Assembly: GCA_048569615.1 (NCBI GenBank)
Contig: JBLIRK010000043.1
Span: 1 to 21,516, forward strand
Origin: JAYEPK01 sp048569615
Lineage (GTDB): Archaea > Thermoplasmatota > Penumbrarchaeia > Penumbrarchaeales > Penumbrarchaeaceae
DNA length: 21,516 nt
Reading direction: 5' to 3'
Positions within the stretch are counted from its first letter, which is position 1; the number at the start of each line of letters is the position of its first letter. Of the stretch, positions 17,301-21,516 are shown one piece after another. The notes below the pieces were generated by a model. The model searched no databases. It was not told the DNA's origin and worked only from the letters and a program-made list of their open reading frames with translations. Made by a program: the position numbers and the translations under genes.

Positions 17301-18593
17301 TCCTCCGTTGAAGGTACTGTCATAAGAAGAGCCGTTGACCGGAATGCTCGAATTAGAGATGGAAGACAGCAGAACCGGAGTTCCATCTGGTCCAAGCCCC
17401 AGACGAGGATTCTTTTCCTCCCCTCCCCATCCGATATATGTAGAATATCGAAGGTTCCCTCCAGTCCTGTTCAGCCGGAGCAGAAAGAGATCATAAAAGC
17501 CCGTTCCCGATCTATTAAAATCTGCCTGGTACGAGCCGTTGGTAGCAGGAAAATCACCGGAATTAGTATAACCGCATATCACCACCTCCCCGCTTTCCGC
17601 ATATTTGATATCGGTTGCAAAATCACCATCCCTACCTCCAATATATGTTGCATAGACCAATTCGGTCAGGTCGGCGTCCATCTTGAATGCGATGACATCG
17701 TAGTAACCGTCCCATGTGTCGTCGTAAGCCCCTGGTGTTGTGGGGAAACCGAACCCCCCGCTGTCTCCTATGCCGTATATGCATCCGTCGGGGCCGGAAA
17801 TGATCTTGGTGCAACCCTCGCCAGCCTCTATGCCGATATAGGTGGAATTCAAGAGCAGCGGATCGATCACTATTGCTCTCGAACGGTCGTAGTCCCCCAA
17901 AATATAACCGATTCGGTCCGGTTCGGTAAAGGTGAACTCAACTTCAATAGAACGATCCGGATCATCCAGATAGAATGCCTTCAACTCCGTTTCCGCAAAG
18001 TATCTCCCATCCTCCAGCTCGATGACGAGATCATCGGAACGAGCATTGACCGCCCTGTGTCCTGCTATCTCCAGAGAGATATCCTCTGGATTGGCAAAGG
18101 GTGCGACAACGAACTCGTACTTGACCCCTTCCTCTCCGATATTGAAATTGATATCGATGCCGTCCCAGGCTTCCTTGTAATTCGCTCCTTTGAAACTCCG
18201 GGCTCCGCTCACCCATCCAGACGGATCACTGCCGTAGAAGTAATTGTTGACCTGTCCCAGGGATTCCCTTCCGGAAGGTACTGCTCTGCTTCCACCCATA
18301 AGATCATAAGTAAGTATGCAGCCTCCGCCACCTTCTGGTCCAGGGAAGTGAAACAAGAATCCTTCCCTTGAAAGACCTACGTGGCCGAACCCTACAGAAG
18401 CGACAAGTTCAAGGTCCATTTCCCATTGGCCTAGGTTCTCGGTGAAGTGGCCCCCCGTCGGGGAGCCGGCAAATATCTGCTCATGGAATGCCGATGGACC
18501 CGCCTCCTCATCACCTCCGGTGTGATTCACAAGCCCAACAGGGAGCACCAAAGCAGCGAGTACCATGAGAAACAAGCAGTCCCTAAGCATCAT
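14358..18593 (-). CDS. SBBP beta-propeller surface protein with FN3, Ig-like and calcium-stalk repeats (1411 aa)
   Basis: Secreted, membrane-anchored surface protein; no enzymatic motif is seen. Order: signal peptide (about 1-25, LFLMVLAALVLPVGLV core); the N-terminal module usual in SBBP proteins (DUF7948-like, about 47-250, starting FTENLGQW and ending IDPLLLNSTYIG); seven SBBP repeats (about 252-700, e.g. FPTTPGAYDDTWDG, YATYIGG); one FN3 (about 706-795); five Ig-like domains with repeated DxxGN turns (about 797-1265); thrombospondin-3/EF-like Asp repeats (about 1267-1368, DSDGDGLPDSFE, DADGDDLTDLEEY) that probably bind calcium; membrane helix (about 1385-1406); tail GKRRSK. The start at ATG 18593 overlaps the upstream stop as ATGA and has GGAGG at 18602-18598. 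ATG 18590 is equally possible (7 nt spacing), while TTG 18605 would place the GGAGG inside the gene and is rejected. It is translationally coupled to the upstream gene. Confidence 0.87.
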   Translation of the reverse strand: MMLRDCLFLMVLAALVLPVGLVNHTGGDEEAGPSAFHEQIFAGSPTGGHFTENLGQWEMDLELVASVGFGHVGLSREGFLFHFPGPEGGGGCILTYDLMGGSRAVPSGRESLGQVNNYFYGSDPSGWVSGARSFKGANYKEAWDGIDINFNIGEEGVKYEFVVAPFANPEDISLEIAGHRAVNARSDDLVIELEDGRYFAETELKAFYLDDPDRSIEVEFTFTEPDRIGYILGDYDRSRAIVIDPLLLNSTYIGIEAGEGCTKIISGPDGCIYGIGDSGGFGFPTTPGAYDDTWDGYYDVIAFKMDADLTELVYATYIGGRDGDFATDIKYAESGEVVICGYTNSGDFPATNGSYQADFNRSGTGFYDLFLLRLNRTGGNLRYSTYIGWGGEEKNPRLGLGPDGTPVLLSSISNSSIPVNGSSYDSTFNGGILDLLLIKMNNDSSRLEYITFIGGSGDDIMMDMEMTSDYVLYFTGYTYSRDFPVTATALEPSYNSSGRINGFAASFDMVSNSILNSTYINHFQPQALVMDEERNFVITGVTNSTSIGTTPGAYQPRNGGYYDCMVMRIDRNCSRLLASTFFGGYSNETVFDVGINETGCVFITGIGGLDFPTTRGAYSETSAGGIDVFVSTFSSNLTQLIYSTFIGGSRWDYSSSILVEGGEKAYVAGESSSNNYPTTIGSYQQVFGGVTDISISRMKCPKVFLPPTKPRNLTGFMVNGSVVLEWDEPKWDGDTPVIGYNITRCEEEGEAEIVGTTSETNFLDTSIENGTTYLYFVTAYNRIEDSAPSRSIEIWETDPPEMCADLTPSVHPPGMDLLFSVNITDNSRIDQVKVMHWIDGNSLNEDIMYRKTGDNFVFEVQIDDAEMDIHYRFLAVDIKGNSLLTDLSTVRVRGDFLPVFVTDMTPGEVDTLGSVLFSVEVSDNWSPPKVWVEYRTGEGPIRISEMERTDQTVYSLEVGVTGYPGDMIEYTFGAEDIHGNRNKTTSKNIKIVDRSPPVFKMDLSSLIATTGDPFIFRASPYDEIRITSMKVSYWIDDGHVETEELSEGIGGIYAKEVVLPHRTGVLRYQFTAMDLSGNENSSEVFSLPMIDNDHPEISEIALDDTADNGGVLTASALATDNIGIDEIRFVYWFGAGERFEIASTGEGLFKVTVDVPFDEPEPLFCMFHAEDTSGNLLSTPQMSVPLVDRIPPSVQQMDDMIVYSNELVRIEPAVDDNIGIMSILWTGLTADHEGRRWEGNFEGPKTLNITVTAVDISGNEGSMSFTVRILDDDHDSDGDGLPDSFEVENGLSPDDSTDAYLDMDSDGLSNLEEYLLGTDIGREDSDSDGMPDGWEVQYGLDPLYFSAFNDADGDDLTDLEEYLEGTDPKIPNITEEERQRDRTMLYASIAAAIVLVLISVFLILFGKRRSK

Positions 18594-21358
18594 TCTTCCT
18601 CCCAATTCTCGGTCATCCCCTCAAATTGCCCCATTCTCCGTATGAAAATGATCCCGGAAATAACAAGGATAACAAATAGAGCAATGAGGGCCGGGACCAA
18701 ATAATCGTAGCGATCCTGTCGTTCTTCCCTCTCCGTTCGCTCACCTACAAATATCTCAAACGACTGGCTGGCATCCCCTTCGCCCACGGAGTTAATGGCA
18801 ATGACCTTGTATCTGAGGACCGTATTTGTCTGCGCAGTCTCATCGATGAAAATCGTCGTCCGATCCTTTACAGATCCGACCACTTCGAAATTACCTGAGC
18901 CTGTGCTCCTGATAACCTTGAAACCAAGTATTTCCGAGCCTCCGTCATACGGGGGAACACTCCACGTCAGGACCACCCTGCCCTCAAGCGCTGTTGCATT
19001 GAGCATCGTAGGCGCACCTGGAACATCGGGCAGCATTGCCCCTGCCCTGTGGCCGGGATCGGAATGCCCCACCGTGTTCACGGCTTTCACGAAATATGTA
19101 TATTCCATCCCCCTGATGGGTGTAAGATCGGTATGGGACAGGTCGGATGGTCCTTTAATAGCGATCAAAACCTCCATGCCGTTGGGATCTGACCTGAAAA
19201 CATTATAGGTGGTGATCTCTGCACCCCCATCGTCCAGGGGCGGCTCCCAATGTATCACCAACGAGCTGTTCTCAACCGTAATCCATGTTGTTGAAGGGGG
19301 CTCGGGCGAGAACATGCCCCTTGCCGAAGTCTCCTTGCTATGGTCTGATTCGCCGACCTCATTCTCTGCTGTAATCGAGTAGAAATACTCTATTCTCCTC
19401 TCGACATTCTCATCAAGGAAGCTCCTTGCCGAACCGCTGGTCCTCCCAATTTCCTCTTCTGGGATCCCGGCAATCCTCCTAATAACGCAATACCCCATTA
19501 TCGGCAGATTGCCGTTCGAGACGGGCTGCTCCCACCTGATTTCGATCCCGTACATACTGGGAACGCATTCTACTTCCAAGGGAGGTGTCGGGACGAGAAA
19601 AGGTCTTTCGTGGACGATCTGACTCAATTGGGATTCACCGATGGAGGAGACCGCCGTTACGAAGTAATAATGCAGGCGGTTCTCCATAAGATCCTGATGT
19701 GAGTACTCGAGGATCCCCGGATCCATCTGGATCAGGAGGGTGAGATGGTCGGATGAAGTCCCGTGATACAAATTATAGCCAATAATGGAGCTCCCGCCAT
19801 CGTCCACGGGCTCCTTCCACAGGATCGTTATCTTATTGTGGCCCGGTTCGGTAGAGATTATCACGGGTGGCTGCGGCAGGCTCAATACCGAGACTTGCGC
19901 AGTATTGGAGGGTTCCGAGAATCCAAGCTGGTTCTTTGCCATGACCTGGTAATATATGGTCTCGCCCTTTTCGATGAGATCGTCCCTGACATGAATAGTA
20001 TCATATCTTACGGAGCGATAGAAGGATAGGTTCGTCGGATCAACGCCTTTGTAGATCTGGTAGAGGTCTATGTCCAAATCACCGTTGTAGATCGGCTCCA
20101 TCCATCTAAGGTCCACGAAGTCGGATCCTGCGGTGCATGTGAGGTTCCGGGGGGAGGAAGGGACGTCCTTGGACCTGACCGTGACCGGTTCGGACAGGGC
20201 TGATTCACCGATCCTGTTCCATGATGAGATGTGATAAGTATGGTTAGCCCCGAATCCGATGTCCAGGTCGATGTAATTCAATGTATATGCAGTTAGGTCA
20301 GTAAGGTAAGTACCGTTCTTGTAGATGGTGTATCGGTCTATGGGGACCCCACCGGTAAATTCCGGAGGTTCGAACTCTATTGTGATAGCATCTATGGATG
20401 AAACCGCTCTGATTCCTTTCGGCGGATCGGGAAATGTCGTCGAGATATTTCCCTCGATATGGCTCAAAGACCCCTCACCGAATCTGTTCTCGGCTGAGAC
20501 GGAGTAATAATATAACTTGCCTATCTCCACATCACTGTCTGTGAAGTTTTGAAGAGGCCCGATCCTGGACATAGGAGCAAGGTTCTCAAGGTTCGTTCCT
20601 CTATATATCGAATAATTGGTGATCCGGCTGTTGCCGTCATCAGCCGGAGGCTCCCACTCCAGTGCTATGAAACCGTTGTCCTCCCTCGCAGTGAAGTTAA
20701 CCGGGGAGCTGGGTATCGACTGGATCATCACTTCGGCCACGAATACGTTGCAGATGGAGGATGTATTGAATAGGTACGTTCCTGGAAAATGCTCGGAATC
20801 CTCCGAACCGCAAACTGTGAGCCTCCCGAAATCGGTCAATACTGCCCCAACGATGCCGTCCTCGCCCTCGCCTCCGACATATGTCAGGTTGAGGACACTG
20901 GAGCAGTTGCCGTTCAGCTTGAAAATGAAGCCGTCCGGAGCCTTTATCGGGGTTATGTTCCCACACCCGGGAATCCTGAGGAAGGAGGATCCTTTACCCG
21001 CAATATAGATGTTCCCGGCCCGGTCCATCTCGATGCATTCTGCCGAAACATCGTAATAGCTTCCGAGGATGGACGAGAAGAGGAGTTCGGTTCCCGAGGA
21101 GTTCACCCGGGTTACGAAAATGTTCTCCGAACCATTCACCCTGATGTTCAGTGCTCCCGGTGTAACCGGGTGCGGATACGTCCCGTCAGACTCCGTCGTT
21201 CCCGTGAACAGTATGCTGTTGTCCTCCGCTATTTGGATGTCGTTTATCCTTGTTCCGTGGTCCGCACCGAAGAGGCTCACGAAATCGAAACCCCTGGAAT
21301 GTGGCTTGTACTTTGCCAGGAACGAATAGGGAACGCTGCTGGAGAATAGATATTGCAC
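18590..21358 (-). CDS. SBBP/FN3 membrane-anchored surface protein, probably 5'-truncated (at least 922 aa)
   Basis: Residues about 1-205 are SBBP-type propeller repeats (FLAKYKPHSR, then GNIYIAGKG and DGFIFKLNG). Seven FN3 domains follow (about 216-880), with recurring W-x-x-P, DGG and YYYSVSAENRFGEG-type signatures. Then come a membrane helix (about 887-906, LVPALIALFVILVISGIIFI), RR, and the tail GMTENWEEE. There is no signal peptide, although a surface protein of this kind needs one. The GTG at 21358 is the first standard start codon in an open frame reaching 21424 and has no ribosome binding site. The codons upstream of it (21391-21359, encoding NSPDFFSTPHS) still look like the middle of an SBBP repeat (compare S-x-DFPTTPGAY). 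An in-frame TGA at 21427-21425 then ends the frame. The true 5' end is therefore missing or broken. It is coupled to the downstream SBBP gene by a 4-nt overlap. Confidence 0.75.
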   Translation of the reverse strand: MQYLFSSSVPYSFLAKYKPHSRGFDFVSLFGADHGTRINDIQIAEDNSILFTGTTESDGTYPHPVTPGALNIRVNGSENIFVTRVNSSGTELLFSSILGSYYDVSAECIEMDRAGNIYIAGKGSSFLRIPGCGNITPIKAPDGFIFKLNGNCSSVLNLTYVGGEGEDGIVGAVLTDFGRLTVCGSEDSEHFPGTYLFNTSSICNVFVAEVMIQSIPSSPVNFTAREDNGFIALEWEPPADDGNSRITNYSIYRGTNLENLAPMSRIGPLQNFTDSDVEIGKLYYYSVSAENRFGEGSLSHIEGNISTTFPDPPKGIRAVSSIDAITIEFEPPEFTGGVPIDRYTIYKNGTYLTDLTAYTLNYIDLDIGFGANHTYHISSWNRIGESALSEPVTVRSKDVPSSPRNLTCTAGSDFVDLRWMEPIYNGDLDIDLYQIYKGVDPTNLSFYRSVRYDTIHVRDDLIEKGETIYYQVMAKNQLGFSEPSNTAQVSVLSLPQPPVIISTEPGHNKITILWKEPVDDGGSSIIGYNLYHGTSSDHLTLLIQMDPGILEYSHQDLMENRLHYYFVTAVSSIGESQLSQIVHERPFLVPTPPLEVECVPSMYGIEIRWEQPVSNGNLPIMGYCVIRRIAGIPEEEIGRTSGSARSFLDENVERRIEYFYSITAENEVGESDHSKETSARGMFSPEPPSTTWITVENSSLVIHWEPPLDDGGAEITTYNVFRSDPNGMEVLIAIKGPSDLSHTDLTPIRGMEYTYFVKAVNTVGHSDPGHRAGAMLPDVPGAPTMLNATALEGRVVLTWSVPPYDGGSEILGFKVIRSTGSGNFEVVGSVKDRTTIFIDETAQTNTVLRYKVIAINSVGEGDASQSFEIFVGERTEREERQDRYDYLVPALIALFVILVISGIIFIRRMGQFEGMTENWEEE

Positions 21359-21368
21359 CGAATGAGGG

Positions 21369-21516
21369 GTGGAAAAGAAATCTGGTGAATTGAATGCATT
21401 AAGGGAAAAATCTCTCGCAAATCCTCAGGACGGAGCAATGGCGGTCTTGCTCTATACGAATGAGATTCAGAGTCAACAGATTTATTTGAATAATTTGCAG
21501 GGCAAACTCACGGATT
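21369..21516 (+). CDS. Partial plus-strand coding fragment, start uncertain, runs off right edge
   Basis: After a TGA at 21363-21365 this frame stays open to the edge (49 codons from GTG 21369). It reads like genuine helical protein: SGELNALREKSLANPQDG, then AMAVLLYTNEIQSQQIYLN and NLQGKLTD, with coiled-coil-like heptads. The helix-like sequence starts well before the first ATG (21438), which has AGGA at 21427-21430 with 7 nt spacing. The ATG would therefore cut into what looks like a continuous segment. The beginning overlaps minus-strand sequence that also looks coding. It is either a short gene start with GTG 21369 or ATG 21438, or a 5'-truncated fragment of a longer gene. Family not recognised; coiled-coil segments of this style occur in several envelope proteins. 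Confidence 0.4.
   Translation, partial: MEKKSGELNALREKSLANPQDGAMAVLLYTNEIQSQQIYLNNLQGKLTD

Overview
The window looks archaeal, most plausibly from the Thermoplasmatota (Methanomassiliicoccales or MBG-D-like relatives). This lineage call is an inference. It rests on pseudopilin-like N-termini, AT-rich TATA-like boxes upstream of genes, GGAGG-type ribosome binding sites, very large secreted modular proteins, and the habit of ending such proteins with a poly-Asp linker, one transmembrane helix and a short basic/acidic cytoplasmic tail. There are no rRNA, tRNA, CRISPR or insertion-sequence signals. Almost everything encodes membrane-anchored cell-surface proteins.

Layout. (1) At the left edge is the first 32 codons of a minus-strand gene with a strong ribosome binding site, divergent from the next operon across about 112 bp. 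(2) At 211-5754 (+) is a tightly overlapping three-gene operon of proteins with one N-terminal pseudopilin-like helix (149, 170 and 1534 aa). The set resembles the haloarchaeal DUF7283-DUF7289 clusters that accompany Tad-like secretion machinery. The largest protein carries a lamin-tail-like domain. (3) At 5846-10174 (+) is a 1442-aa receptor-type Ser/Thr protein kinase: signal peptide, 16 GLUG-type repeats, four Ig/cadherin-like domains, Asp-rich stalk, transmembrane helix, Glu-rich juxtamembrane segment, and a kinase domain with all catalytic residues intact. (4) At 10333-14337 (+) is a 1334-aa surface stalk protein of carboxypeptidase-regulatory-like sandwiches, a Big_5-like domain and a duplicated C-terminal domain. 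(5) At 14358-21358 (-) is a convergent, translationally coupled pair of SBBP/FN3 surface proteins (922 aa, then 1411 aa). (6) At the right edge, the 5' end of the 922-aa gene and a plus-strand coding fragment meet head to head with no room for either normal 5' end.

How they may work together. The two stalk/propeller groups and the receptor kinase all project large repeat ectodomains, and three of them share a short acidic tail motif containing Trp on the cytoplasmic side. A surface layer or adhesion/sensing assembly, with the kinase carrying the signal inside, is a reasonable inference but is not shown by the sequence. The most interesting items are the receptor kinase, with its compositionally distinct ectodomain, and the apparent rearrangement or assembly junction near 21360-21425.
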